Positions 11,705 to 21,535 of a DNA stretch of 64,000 bases are shown one piece after another (within the stretch, counting starts at the first letter, position 1; each line of letters opens with the position of its first letter). The stretch spans positions 32,557,523 to 32,621,522 of the forward strand of contig CM070918.1 in assembly GCA_036417435.1 (NCBI GenBank). The letters run 5' to 3'. Below the pieces are notes generated by a model, which worked only from the letters and a program-made list of their open reading frames with translations, made no database searches and was not told the origin of the DNA. This DNA comes from Inia geoffrensis. Its lineage: Eukaryota; Chordata; Mammalia; Artiodactyla; Iniidae. Position numbers and translations under genes: made by a program.

Positions 11705-11995
11705 GCTAATACACCTCATAATATCTGGCAGGGTTTGCAGATGCCGTTCATGACCAAACTCACTTCTGCCGTAAGCATATATGACTCCCAAAGTCAAGTT
11801 TCCATTTAGTCCAAGGGCCAGCCTCGCAAGACCAAGTGACCTTCCTGGGATAGGCACCTGCCCCTTTGTTGTTGGTCTCTGGCATCCTAGCCTCCTTCCT
11901 TCTCTACCCCTCCTTCTCTGCCAGGATCCTGACATCCTGCCCGTGCCCCCAGTGACCCATTTCCAGCTCCATCCACTTTGGAAAATAGAGGATTC
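11705..11995. other. Unique sequence, no gene recognised
   Basis: Short overlapping frames on both strands only. Nothing recognisable. Confidence 0.4.
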
Positions 11996-12006
11996 TCACC
12001 CTCTTT

Positions 12007-12125
12007 CTTTTTTTTTGGCCGAGCCACATGGCTTGAGGGATCTTAGTTCCCTGACCAGGGATCGAACCCTGGCCACAGCAGTGAAAGCACCAAGTCTTAA
12101 CCACTGGACGGCCAGGGAATTTCCT
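12007..12125 (-). repeat. CHR-1-type SINE
   Basis: Short tRNA-related SINE in reverse, from a T run and GGCCGAGCC to the head GGCCAGGGAATTTCC. Target duplication TCACCCTCTTT at 11996-12006 and 12126-12136. Confidence 0.9.
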
Positions 12126-12379
12126 TCACCCTCTTTAATGGAGCAAGCTTCTAGAAGATAAACAAGCCCTCACCTACTAAAAATAGGTTACATCTCATAA
12201 CATTATGAATTTATTAAAAAACAAAATGCAGCACACAAAATTCACCCTTTGAAGGAAAGAGTGGACAGAACAAGAGCACAGAGGGATAAAAATGAGAGGC
12301 CCTGTTCATGCTGTCCCGTATCTAAAACACAGTGCCCAGCACTGTTATCCAGGCGCTCCATCAATAGCAGTGGAGTGCT

Positions 12380-12590
12380 CAGAGGCAAAGGTTCTGCAGG
12401 TAGGTTATCCAAATTCAGGTCCTGGCCACACTACTTGCTAATTCTCCCACCCAAGGCAAATTACTTAAGCATTATGAGTCTCAGTTTCTTCATCAATAAA
12501 ATGGGTAAAATAATAGTGATTACTTCATAGGATTATTGTGAGGATTCAACTAGTCAATCTAAAATTCTTAGTGCCTAATACATTACAGAT
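12380..12590 (+). repeat. MIR SINE
   Basis: Forward MIR with GGCAAATTACTTAAGCATTA, TCTCAGTTTCTTCATCAATA, AAAATGGGTAAAATAATAGT and 'ATTGTGAGGATTCAACTAG' blocks. Followed at 12589-12611 by a short (ATT)n run. Confidence 0.8.
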
Positions 12591-12611
12591 TATTATTATT
12601 ATTATTATTGA

Positions 12612-13038
12612 CACTACTTTTACCTATCTAACATGGTGCAGACCCTCAAGGAGATCACCTATGGAGAACCTATGCAGAAAACAGACCTGTTGATAACCAC
12701 AGTTTCCAAAGCACTGTGATTAGTGGAATGAACAAAATGCTAGAAGAACTCAGGGGAGAGTTCTTCTTAAAGTCCTTAGGAAACCTTTAACCTCATCAGG
12801 TGATGCCTGGCATCAGACTTGCAGAGGTTATAATCTAGGTCTTTGCTGGGGCAAGCTTTGGGCCAAAGTGGGGTGGTGTGTAGGGGCGGAGGACGGAGCT
12901 CTTGCAAGGACTGGAAGTGAATCAGAGACACTTTAAAGTGACAGAATGGGAAGTGTACCTGTCAGCACTTCTCTGACTGATTCACCTTCACCAGGGCACG
13001 AGAAAGCCCTAAGTAGGCTGGGGGTGGCCCCCGTCAGT

Positions 13039-13039
<1 letters not shown>
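12612..13039. other. Unique sequence, no gene recognised
   Basis: No repeat or coding exon recognised between the (ATT)n run and the CA repeat. Confidence 0.4.
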
Positions 13040-13081
<42 letters not shown>

Positions 13082-13094
13082 GCGCGCACGCATG
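13040..13094. repeat. (CA)n(CG)n tract, 55 bp alternating purine-pyrimidine
   Basis: A perfect alternation of purine and pyrimidine over 55 bases: a CA repeat, then GTG, CGCGCGCG, CACGCATG. Long alternating tracts containing CG steps are the sequences most prone to form left-handed Z-DNA. Confidence 0.95.
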
Positions 13095-13355
13095 AACCCC
13101 TTGCCCCTCCAGGTATTGCTCATAGGTAATACTTCCTCCCCCTCCCCTTCTACCCTTGATGGTCACTTTGACCAGATGACACCAGTACAGAGAGACCAAA
13201 GTTTAAATAGGCACACGAAGGTGGGGGGAGGGGGGATTGGCTCAGGTCTCACTGTCACAGAGTGTGTCTAATATTTCCACTGGTGAACTTATCCCCCCAA
13301 ATCACCACAGATATAAATTGCCTTAAAAGAAGTTTTTGCCAAACTTGTCTCCATC

Positions 13356-13521
13356 ACCAGGGCACTATATAAATTGATGTATTTTTAAAAAAAATAAATC
13401 CTGTACTTATCCTGAGAAGAGCTCAATTACATTGCATTGCACCAGGGCACTATATAAATTGATGAATTTTTTTAAAAAATCCTGTACTTACCTTGCGAAG
13501 AGCTCAGTTACACTGCATTGC
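13356..13521 (+). repeat. Tandem duplication, two units of about 83 bp
   Basis: Unit 1 at 13356-13440 and unit 2 at 13441-13521 both begin ACCAGGGCACTATATAAATT and end GCATTGC. They differ by a few substitutions and by the length of an internal A/T run. The units abut exactly. Confidence 0.95.
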
Positions 13522-13569
13522 CTTTGTGTGTGTGCTAAAAGTTAATTTGTTACATAAATGTGAATTCAA

Positions 13570-13680
13570 CAAGGGCAGAAATTTTGAGCTGTTTTGTCTT
13601 TTGTAGTATCCCTTGTTCGTAGGAAAGTGGCACATAGTAAGTGCTCAGCTAACATTTGTTGAAGGAAGAAATAAATGAAA
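13570..13680 (+). repeat. L2 LINE 3'-end fragment
   Basis: L2 tail text: CAAGGGCAGAAATTTTGAGC, 'GGCACATAGTAAGTGCTCAG' and 'AACATTTGTTGAAGGAAGAA' blocks. Confidence 0.7.
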
Positions 13681-13732
13681 TGTACATACTTTCAATAAGC
13701 CACCATTTTCCTGACCTTAATAATCAACTAAT

Positions 13733-13905
13733 AGGTTCTCAGCCTAGGGCAGTGCTCTTCCACCCAGGGAGACAACTGGAAGTATGAAGGGGTGGTTTTG
13801 GTTGTCACAACGACTATGAGGTGTCTACTGGCATTTAGCGCCGGGGAGTGAGGGAAGTAAATGCCCTGTAGTGCCAAGGACGGCCTCAACCAAAGAAATG
13901 TCAAT
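13733..13905 (+). repeat. MER5A-like hAT DNA transposon
   Basis: Starts AGGTTCTCAGCC and carries 'TTTTGGTTGTCACAACGACT', 'TACTGGCATTTAG' and 'CAACCAAAGAAATGTCAA' blocks in MER5 order. Non-autonomous, with no coding content. The 3' terminus is diverged. Confidence 0.7.
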
Positions 13906-14334
13906 GTCACCTGGGTCAGAAACATAACTTGGGTTGCCAGCTCCTTAGGGACCTGTGTCTCCGGGTGTGACAAAGGCTGGGTGTTTAATAAAGTTCAGCT
14001 AAAGAGACAGGAGGGAACAGAGTAGGAGGGCAAGGGGGTGGGGAGGTGCGGGGTTTGAGGCGGGGCAAAAAGATAGGGTTGCTAGTAGGGAAAATGCCTC
14101 CCTGGCCTTAAGAGAAACCCAGTCCTTTGCATCTTCTGATGCTCGCAGGACATTTAAAAGAGAGGCTCTGCCACATGGGAGTGTACTGAAAGCTTTTGGA
14201 TGAAAGGCAAGATCCCTGAGTCCCGCCAGAAAAATCCCACTATGCATTCCAGGCCAGCAGCCAGGGCCTGGCTGCCCCTCCGTGCCTACAAAAGAAAGTT
14301 CAGCAAGTTCTGCTCCCAGTGCCCTCTAAGGAGT
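13906..14334. other. Unique flank of the CpG island
   Basis: GC content rises towards the island. No coding exon recognised. Confidence 0.4.
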
Positions 14335-14830
14335 GAAGGTGATCCCACCCAGCCGGGATTTGCTCCCGGCGCGCGCAGCGTGTAGGAAAACCGCCCAATT
14401 GGGAAGCCCGGGCTGCATTTCCGCCCGGGACTGATTGCGCTCGCACCTCCCAGCCGGCACCCTGCGCCCACTAGGTGGCGCCTGCGCTCTAGTGGGCGCC
14501 TCTCCGGCGCAGACGAAAGCGACCGCGGAGACCGGCGACAGATCGAATCGGAGTCTCAGGATTGCGGGCACCGGAGGGCAGCGCCGACAGCCAAGGTAGG
14601 ATTCCTGAGCCCCGGGCGTTTCCCGCGAACCTCTGTGGTGAGGCGTGGGCAGCGTGGCGGCCGCCGAGCCTTGCCGGCGGTCTCCGCGGACGACCAGACA
14701 GGTCGGAGCGGCCGCACGTGTCGTTGCCTGTGGGGACCTGGAGACCCGCAGTCGCCAAGCTGGGCCTAGGCGCAGAGCTGGACGCCAGGTCGCTCGCACG
14801 CAAACATCCTCCACTAGCTGGTTCCTCTGG
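14335..14830. promoter_or_regulatory. CpG island, candidate promoter
   Basis: I count about 55 CpG dinucleotides in roughly 480 bases, against a handful per kilobase in the flanks. It contains a CACGTG E-box at 14715-14720, a paired CTCF-like site at 14465-14500 and a plausible plus-strand splice donor (CCAAG/GTAGG, GT at 14596-14597). Such islands in mammals almost always mark a transcription start, often bidirectional. No first exon can be proved. The minus-strand small gene 8 kb away is one possible client. Long frames crossing the island are expected from GC richness and are not called. Confidence 0.85.
14465..14500. promoter_or_regulatory. Inverted pair of CTCF-like sites
   Basis: Plus-strand CCCACTAGGTGGCGC at 14467-14481 matches the CTCF core closely. 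Immediately after, 14484-14500 read on the minus strand gives GGCGCCCACTAGAGCGC, a second, weaker match in opposite orientation. Together they form a near palindrome inside the CpG island. Confidence 0.6.
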
Positions 14831-14939
14831 AGAGCCTGCCCGAATCCCCGAACAGCGAGTCCTAGGAGGAGAAAAGAGTTACTGCCACCCAGAGCGACTT
14901 CAGCTTTGGAGCTGAGTGCTAATAAGATCCAAAGCACCA

Positions 14940-15120
14940 TTTCTCCAGCTTGCCTGCCCATTGGAATCGCTTGGGGAGCAAAAATACTGATGCCCCCCGT
15001 TTCCCTCCCACTCCACCCGCCTCCGAGACTCAGATGTAGGAGGTCTGGGTTGGGGCCTAGGTATCTGGACATTTCAAAGTTTCCCAGGAGATTCCCAGCT
15101 AGCAGTCAAGTGTGAGGATA
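14940..15120 (+). repeat. MER20-like hAT DNA transposon
   Basis: Diverged non-autonomous element with 'CATTGGAATCGCTTGGGGAG', 'GACTCAGATGTAGGAGGTCT', GGGTTGGGGCCTAGGTATCT and 'CCCAGGAGATTC' blocks in the order seen in MER20-type repeats. Confidence 0.55.
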
Positions 15121-15455
15121 CTTGATTTAAAGGGTTGGAGAAAAAGGAGGACGGTTGTTGCAGCCTAGAATGCTGATTCTTCTCCTCCTCTTCCTTCTTC
15201 AACATGCCTTTTAAGCAGGAAATATCTCCACCTTTGAGCTGTCAAACCCAAGATAACAAACCAACATCTTGCCTCCCAATAGGGCTGGTTCTGAAAGGGT
15301 TGAACTCGAAAGTGGGCAGGGAACAGAAAGACACAGATGTAGAATATGAGAAAAGACTCATGAGAGAGGCGGGTTTCTTTTTACCCAGATCCTACAGAAG
15401 TTCAGGGGGCCTCCTGGAACAGCCCTCATCATATTAGTAAATGCTACATTTACAC
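15121..15455. other. Unique sequence, no gene recognised
   Basis: No repeat or coding exon recognised. Confidence 0.4.
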
Positions 15456-15625
15456 GAAAGCGGTTATGAGCATAGGCTTGGAGTTCCCAGAGCCAGTCCT
15501 TCCTGGGCTGTGTGACCCTTGAAAACTCATGGAAACGCTCCTAGCCTCAGTTCCTTCATCTGCAAAATGGGTATGGTAGTATCATATGACACTCTTAGAG
15601 TTGCCATGGGAATTATTGCCCATAA
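15456..15625 (+). repeat. MIR SINE, left part of an interrupted copy
   Basis: Forward MIR: 'ATAGGCTTGGAGTTCCCAG', TGGGCTGTGTGACCCTTGAA, CCTCAGTTCCTTCATCTGCA and AAAATGGGTATGGTAGTATC. A forward MIR-like tail resumes at about 15890-15965 after a reverse MIR. Confidence 0.75.
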
Positions 15626-15629
15626 GAGG

Positions 15630-15875
15630 TAATGTTTACTACGGACCTGCCTGTGCCTGGCACAGTGCTAAATGCTTTCTTTGCATGGCCACATCAACTC
15701 ATCACCATAACCCACAAGGTACTACTATAACTACCCCATTTGATAGTGAAGGAAGCTGGGGCTCAGAGAGGTCAAGGAACTTGCTCAGGGTTAAATAACT
15801 AATAAAAGGCAGGTCCTGTGTTTGAACCCAGGCAGTCTGATTCCAGAGCCCATGGCAAAAGTACTATAATCTGCC
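15630..15875 (-). repeat. MIR SINE, reverse, inside a forward MIR
   Basis: Reverse MIR: 'GCCTGGCACAGTGCTAAATG', 'GCTCAGAGAGGTCAAGGAAC', TTGAACCCAGGCAGTCTGAT and CCAGAGCC. It separates the two forward MIR parts, which suggests insertion of one MIR into another. Confidence 0.75.
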
Positions 15876-16014
15876 GTTTCCCTTGTTGGCAGAGGAAACA
15901 TAGAAAAAGCACTTAGCACAGGGCAGCTCATGGTGCCTGCTCCATAAACACTAGCTGTCATTGCTGCCAACGAAGCACTTTCACTGAATTGACTCATGTG
16001 TTCATTTAAACTGG

Positions 16015-17110
16015 ATTTATTATTGAGAGCCTACTATGTGCCAGGCTGTTTTCCAGGCACTAGAGATAAAACGGTAAGACAGAGGTAGACCAGTCCTCAG
16101 TGAACTCACATGCTAGTGAATGAGAGAAATGGGAAGAAAGTACAGTGGATCCTCATTATTTGCAGATTCCGTACTTGCAAATTCTCCCACTCGCTAAAAT
16201 TTATTTGTAACCCCCAAATCAATAGCCACAGCGCTTCTCATGGTCATTCATGGACGCAAACAGTGGCAAAAAATTTGAGTCGTTCAACACACGTTTTCCC
16301 AGCTGAGGTCAAAACAAGATGACACTGCTTTCTTGTTTCAGCTCTCAGAACTGAACAAGTGTCCTTTTTGTGGTCTATTTAGTGCCATAGTTTTTTTCTG
16401 TTTGTTTTGCATTTTTGTGCTTTCTGTTGGTGATTTTTCTGTTTACAATCACCCCCAAACATAGTGCTGAAGTGCTGTCCAGTGTTCCCAAGCACAAGAA
16501 GGATGCGATGTGCCTTACGGAGAAAATGTGTGTTAGATAAGCTTTGTTCAGGCATGAGTTGTAGTGGTATTGGCTGTGAGTTCAATGTGAATGAATCAAC
16601 AATATATATTAAATAAGGGGTCTTGAAACAGAAACACACATAAAATAAGGTTAGGTATTGATCTGTTGATGAAAATGTGACCAGAGGCTTGCAGAAACCT
16701 AATCTTAGGTTTTTCCCTTAGAAGCAATAGATCAGTATTTGCCAGTTCCATGTTCATGGCAACTTTATAGAATATAACCACTGTTGACTCTAATTAGACA
16801 TCACTGCACATGCACTGAGAGAATCAAGCACAAAGATGGAGAGGCATACAGAAAGGCATACATATGGATTAGGGGTCAGAAAGGCTGAGAAGCAGCCAGG
16901 GTGGGGAGTGAGATGAGGAGAAAGTATTTCAGGCAGAAAAAGCAGCATGTGCAAAGGCCCAGAGGTAGGTCAGAATTTGGCAAAGTCAGGGAGCTCAAGG
17001 AGAGCCAGTGTGCAGGGAGTGTAGTGGTCAGAGGAAGCAGAGGCCCGATAATATGATAATATGCTGGAGAGGGAGGCTGGGGCCAGGTGGCAGTGTTTTG
17101 TGGGCAGCTC
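16015..17110 (+). repeat. Old dispersed repeat interrupted by Tigger
   Basis: Left part 16015-16140 (TTATTGAGAGCCTACTATGT, GCCAGGCTGTTTTCCAGGCA) and right part about 16815-17110 ('AGCAGCATGTGCAAAGGCCC', 'GGGAGCTCAAGGAGAGCCAG'). This is a common ancient mammalian repeat whose name I cannot give. Similar pieces lie at 39310-39440, 50343-51005 and 55930-56220. A Tigger element separates the halves. Confidence 0.55.
16141..16800 (+). mobile_element. Tigger-family DNA transposon remnant
   Basis: Begins TA-CAGTGGATCCTCATTATT and includes a degraded start of a pogo/Tigger transposase at about 16440-16610. The frame reads SAEVLSSVPKHKK and then breaks by frameshift and stop codons, so no enzyme is made. 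The 3' inverted repeat is diverged and the right edge is approximate. Confidence 0.75.
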
Positions 17111-17660
17111 ACCTTTCGTCCAATTAGCACAGTAATCCTGGCAGGCTGGGCGGGGTTGTTTCCACCTTTGACAGGTGATGAAATTGATGCCCCAGGCAGT
17201 TATATGCCTTGCTCAAAGCTACACCACTGGTAAGCAGCAAAACCCATCTCCCCACCCCCATCTTAATCTAATGTTGAACAGACATCTGAGTGTTGATCTG
17301 AGATCCAGGACATGATCCTGGGCTGGAGATTTGGTTTGATTTGGGGAAGAATGAGTAACTGAAGCCATGAAGAGTCGATGAAGCCACCCGGGACAATGGG
17401 CAGAGTGTGGGGAAGAAAAGGTCTCATGCCCCTTTAAAAATAAATAAAATTACTCCTGGAATAAAAACATTAATGCCTAAGTGGAGGAGTCCTAGGTACC
17501 TGCAGAGGGCAGAGGGAGTCGTGAGGGTGGTCACAGAGATGTAGGAAAAGTAACCGTGAACATCTGATCCAAAAACCCCCTAAATACTAGATCTGGTGAT
17601 GGGCTTCCCATCGACTGGGCAACCAGGTCTCAATCTGTCTCTTGTCCCTGCAGGATAATG
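17111..17660. other. Unique sequence, no gene recognised
   Basis: No coding exon recognised. A weak CTCF-like string (CTGCAGAGGGCAGAGG) lies at about 17500-17515. Confidence 0.4.
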
Positions 17661-17668
17661 ATCTTGAA

Positions 17669-18012
17669 TAGGGGTCAGCAAACGCTTCCGTAAAGGGCCA
17701 GATAGTAAATGTTTTGAGCCTCGTGGACCATATATGGTTTCAGCTGCAAAACTACTCAACTCTGCAGTTATGGAGTTAAAGTGGCCGTAGACAATATGGG
17801 AATGAATGAGTGTAGCTGTGTTCCAATAAAACTTTATTGATGGACACTGAAATCTGGGTTTCATATCATTTTTATGGGCCATAACATGTTATTCTTGTTT
17901 TGATTTTTTTCCCCCTAACCATTTAAAATTGTAAATACCATTCTTAGCTCACAGGCTGTACAAAAACAGGCAGTGGGAGAGCCCATGGGCCGGGCTGTAG
18001 TTTGCTGACTCG
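17669..18012 (+). mobile_element. Non-autonomous hAT-type DNA transposon
   Basis: Inverted ends: GTCAGCAAAC near the left edge and GTTTGCTGAC near the right edge are perfect reverse complements. Flanked by an 8-bp duplication ATCTTGAA / ATCTAGAA (17661-17668, 18013-18020), one mismatch. Eight-base duplications are the mark of hAT transposition. No transposase. Confidence 0.8.
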
Positions 18013-18020
18013 ATCTAGAA

Positions 18021-19015
18021 TCATGGACCTAAGTGTTAGAAGGAGACTAAATGTCCTCCTGGTTGAATTCTTACCTGACTCATGAATCTCCATGGAACAT
18101 TCTCAGCCATTTCTCAAGCGCCACAGTTAAACTGTGCCATAGCTGGGGCTTCCCCAAAGTAGATCATGAGACCAGGACTTGGGTGCCCGGAATTCATTTG
18201 GGAGGTGATCCCAGAAAGCCCAGTGAGAGTGAAACGGACCGAAGAAGGGAGGAGAGCCAGTAGAGGATGCGTCGATGAGTGAGTTACCTTGGGGCAAACG
18301 GCTCAGTCTCTCTGGGGCTGCTCGGAGACACTGTGCATCCCAGCAAACCCCCAACTTCTGCGTGCTGTCAGGAGTACGCAGCCTGCCACCAGAAAATGTC
18401 TTCGAGTAGAAAGAAGCGAGAGGCAGGGGGGCTGTCTGGAAACTGTCTGCAGGTTTCCTCCGGGGGGCGCTGGGGAGCGCGGTGGTCTATGAAATGTTTC
18501 TGACTGCTTTTTGAAGTGTGCTGATCATACCACTGGGTGCCTGGTGGGATGATTCGGTATGGCAGAGTGCTGTAGTGCTAAAGATGACGAAGCCTCATTC
18601 TTGGAGAGGTATTTCCTTTTTAAACCGTCCCTTTGATCCGGCCCTGCCTCTCTCCCTAGAGCAGGATCTGCAACCACACTGGCCTTTCACTTCCTTAAAC
18701 TTGCCAGACTCTGCCTTCTGACTACAGTCAACAAAAGAAGTCTCAGTGAAGTACCAGACCATTTAGGTAACACTTGCTCGTCTCCTGTCTTACGGAAAAG
18801 GCAGCAGTCCTCAAACTCAGGGGGTGGAACAGGCAACAGTAGCTAGCTAAAATTTAATAACATTGTTTTATGTTTATTTGTACAGTTTCCATCTATACAT
18901 GGCAAGTGTTTCTGGCTTTGCCTTTACAGTAGTAATATAAAGTTTCCTTTCAAATAAATTTAGACAAAGTGTCTACTTAGAAATAGTATAAGTGGTATGA
19001 GATTATAATAAAAAA
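18021..19015. other. Unique sequence with a possible CTCF site
   Basis: At 18457-18471, CCTCCGGGGGGCGCT resembles a CTCF core with two mismatches. Short overlapping frames have no recognisable domains. Confidence 0.4.
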
Positions 19016-19019
19016 TAAT

Positions 19020-19275
19020 AGTTGCTACCATTTGCTGAGCGCATAATGTGTGCTGGGCGCTATCCTAAGCATTTTGCGTGTATAATTTAATCAATCTTCA
19101 CCACAATCACATGGGTTAAGTACTATTTGAGGTAGGTACTATTATTAGCGGAGAAAACAGGCATGGGAAAGTAAGGTAACTTGCCCAAAGTTAGGTAGCT
19201 AGTAAGTGACAGGACTGGAAAATGAACCCAAGCGTTTCTGTTTCAGTCTGTATTCCTAATCGCCGAGTTACACTG
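19020..19275 (-). repeat. MIR SINE
   Basis: Reverse MIR, near full length: 'GCTGAGCGCATAATGTGTGC', 'TTGAGGTAGGTACTATTATT', 'GGTAACTTGCCCAAAGTTAG' and 'GAACCCAAGCG' blocks. Confidence 0.85.
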
Positions 19276-20880
19276 CTTCTCACAAACGTGACAGAAAGAA
19301 GAAAGAAGAAAAATAAAAGTGGTGATATTTGAATGACTGATATTAAAGGCACCGAAATCTCTCTCCCTGTATCTGCCACCCCTTGGTTGTCATACTTTCT
19401 TCTGGAGCCCCAGGGAACAAATCTCTCCCCTTTGCATCACTGCAGCCCTTCAGGTATTTGATGACAGGGAACTGGTTGGCCCTCCCGGATCTTCCCTGCT
19501 CTAGATTAAACATTGCCAATTCCTTCTGCTTGTTTTCTCTCCTGTGTTCTTGGCATCTTGCCCCAAGCACAGGATCTCTCTCCTCCTTATTCTTTCTTAT
19601 TCCAACAGAACTTATTTTGGTCGCTGTAGCACTTTTCTTGCAGGCCTCGCACAACTCATGCCGGGCTCAGGGTAGATGGCTGTGGTCGGGGTGGCTGACG
19701 TGGCCAAGCGCGGCTGGCTAGCAGTGTCAGGAGAAGCACCCCTCAGGGCCAGCATGACTGGGGCTGGGGGCTGGAGGTGCTGCTCATTCTTTGCAGGTCA
19801 GAGATGGAGTGCCTTTCGTGCACATGGAACTGATCAGGCTAAAAAGGACAGAATCACCAAATCCACAGCAGCCTGGTGAGGAAGCCAGACCACAAATATA
19901 TTAAATCACAATGGGACAGGCACTGTGAAGCAGCCTGAAAACTTTATGTCAGCCTATCAGCACATTCTTTCCCCGGTAGGAAAGTCACAGGGGATGCCAG
20001 ATTCTACTTAGAGGCTTGGCATTCCTGGAATCCAAACAAGGTGAACAAGATGAATGATTTTATTAGCCAGGATGGCCTAAGATATTTGTATCCTCTGAGG
20101 GATACAGCGGTCCAGAGTGGCAGCACTACTGGCCTGATTCCCCATCTCTGTGCTCATGGTAGACGTGACTAATCAATTACCGAATCTTTGCCTTCCTACT
20201 GCTCCCTGGACCAACCTTAAGATCCCTATCAAGAGAGAATACTGGGAAGCTCTGAGCTGCCTGGAATGCTCAAGGGATTCCCACTACCCTGGGCAATGTG
20301 GGAGAAGATAGACTCTCAAAGACTTGCTCTTTCTTACCCCCTTTTCTCAGCTCCTCAGACAGCACCATTTCTCTCTACCTAATTTTTTTCAGCTTATGTT
20401 AATACAATTGGCTTTTTTTTTTTTTTTTCCATTGCCAAGTCTTGATTTGATTTCCAGGCCTTGCTCTTCCTGCTTTGTCCAGAGGCACATCCTGTCCTGT
20501 CCTTAAGAACTTTTGCAGATCAGTCATCACAGACATTTTGTATGCATTCTACTGATATACTGTCCCCACATTTTGGGGTGACTTGCTGTGTACCTCCAAG
20601 TAACAGCTTCTTGCAACCAAGAAGCAGCTTTCTGGGATATTGAGTTTTGTTCCATTATAGAATCGGCAGCATCACAATTTTAAGCTATTACTACTGTTAT
20701 CACTCGTCTATTCCTGAGGACTGGGATACAGGTGGCACTGGAGAGGGAGGGGGTGGAAGAGGAGGCTTAAGGCATTAAATCAAAATTTTTGAGTTTGCTG
20801 CTTATGAGCATTGGTTATGCTTATCCAAAGAGTTAGGAGTCCTGTTATTTTGGAGCAAGCAGACCTTTTGCCAGCCTTTA
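19276..20880. other. Unique sequence, no gene recognised
   Basis: About 1.6 kb with a T run at 20414-20428. Overlapping frames near 19343-19880 on both strands show no known domains. Confidence 0.45.
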
Positions 20881-20897
20881 AAAAATGTACATTTTGT

Positions 20898-21100
20898 TAA
20901 ACAACAGGATCTACTGTATGGCACAGGCAACTATACTCAATATCTTGTAATAACCTATAATGGAAAAGAATCTGAAAAAGAATATATATATACATATATA
21001 TATAGACACACACACGTATATGTACGTACGTATAACGGAATCACTTTGCTGTACATTTGAAACTAACACAACATTGTAAATTAACTCTACTTCAATTTTT
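20898..21100 (+). mobile_element. 5'-truncated L1 insertion
   Basis: About 200 bp of forward L1 3' UTR ('CTACTGTATGGCACAGGCAA', 'AATCACTTTGCTGTACATTT'), flanked by AAAAATGTACATTTTGT at 20881-20897 and AAAAATGTATGTTTTGT at 21101-21117. That is a 17-bp target duplication with two mismatches. Contains a TA/CA/TACG simple repeat at about 20984-21033. Confidence 0.85.
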
Positions 21101-21117
21101 AAAAATGTATGTTTTGT

Positions 21118-21535
21118 GCGTAACCTCTTTTCCCACTCATATGAAGAACCTTGACTCACATAAAGGAAGATGAAATGCATATAGAGAATTTGTGGCTCCT
21201 GGGGCTGCAGAGAAAGGCCTCCTTGAGCTCCTCAAGAGGAAAAGTGGGCCCTGCCCCTCAGGGGCTGCCCAGTCTGACAGGGGAGATCCACTTCTCACAT
21301 TAGGAAGGCTGCCAGTCCAGTGAGAGAGGCATGGTCCCTAACCTCGAGGAGTCTGATGGAGGAGAGGCGCGCAGTGTCCTTGGAGTGAACTGTCTCCCTC
21401 CCGGCAGATCCTGCTGTATCCTCTGCTTCTCTTCAGTCTGTCATCAGGCAGGTGGTGCGCCTGACTTCATTCACAGCTCCGCTACAGCTGTGCAAATGCG
21501 CACCAGAAGACCAGGGGTTCTGAGGGTCAACCCAG
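21118..21535. other. Unique sequence, no gene recognised
   Basis: No coding exon or repeat recognised. Confidence 0.4.

Noticed and set aside
14326..15072. 248-codon frame on the minus strand across the CpG island
   Set aside because: It runs through GC-rich island sequence and a hAT remnant, overlaps other long frames on both strands, and has no recognisable domain. Long frames are expected where stop codons are depleted by GC richness.
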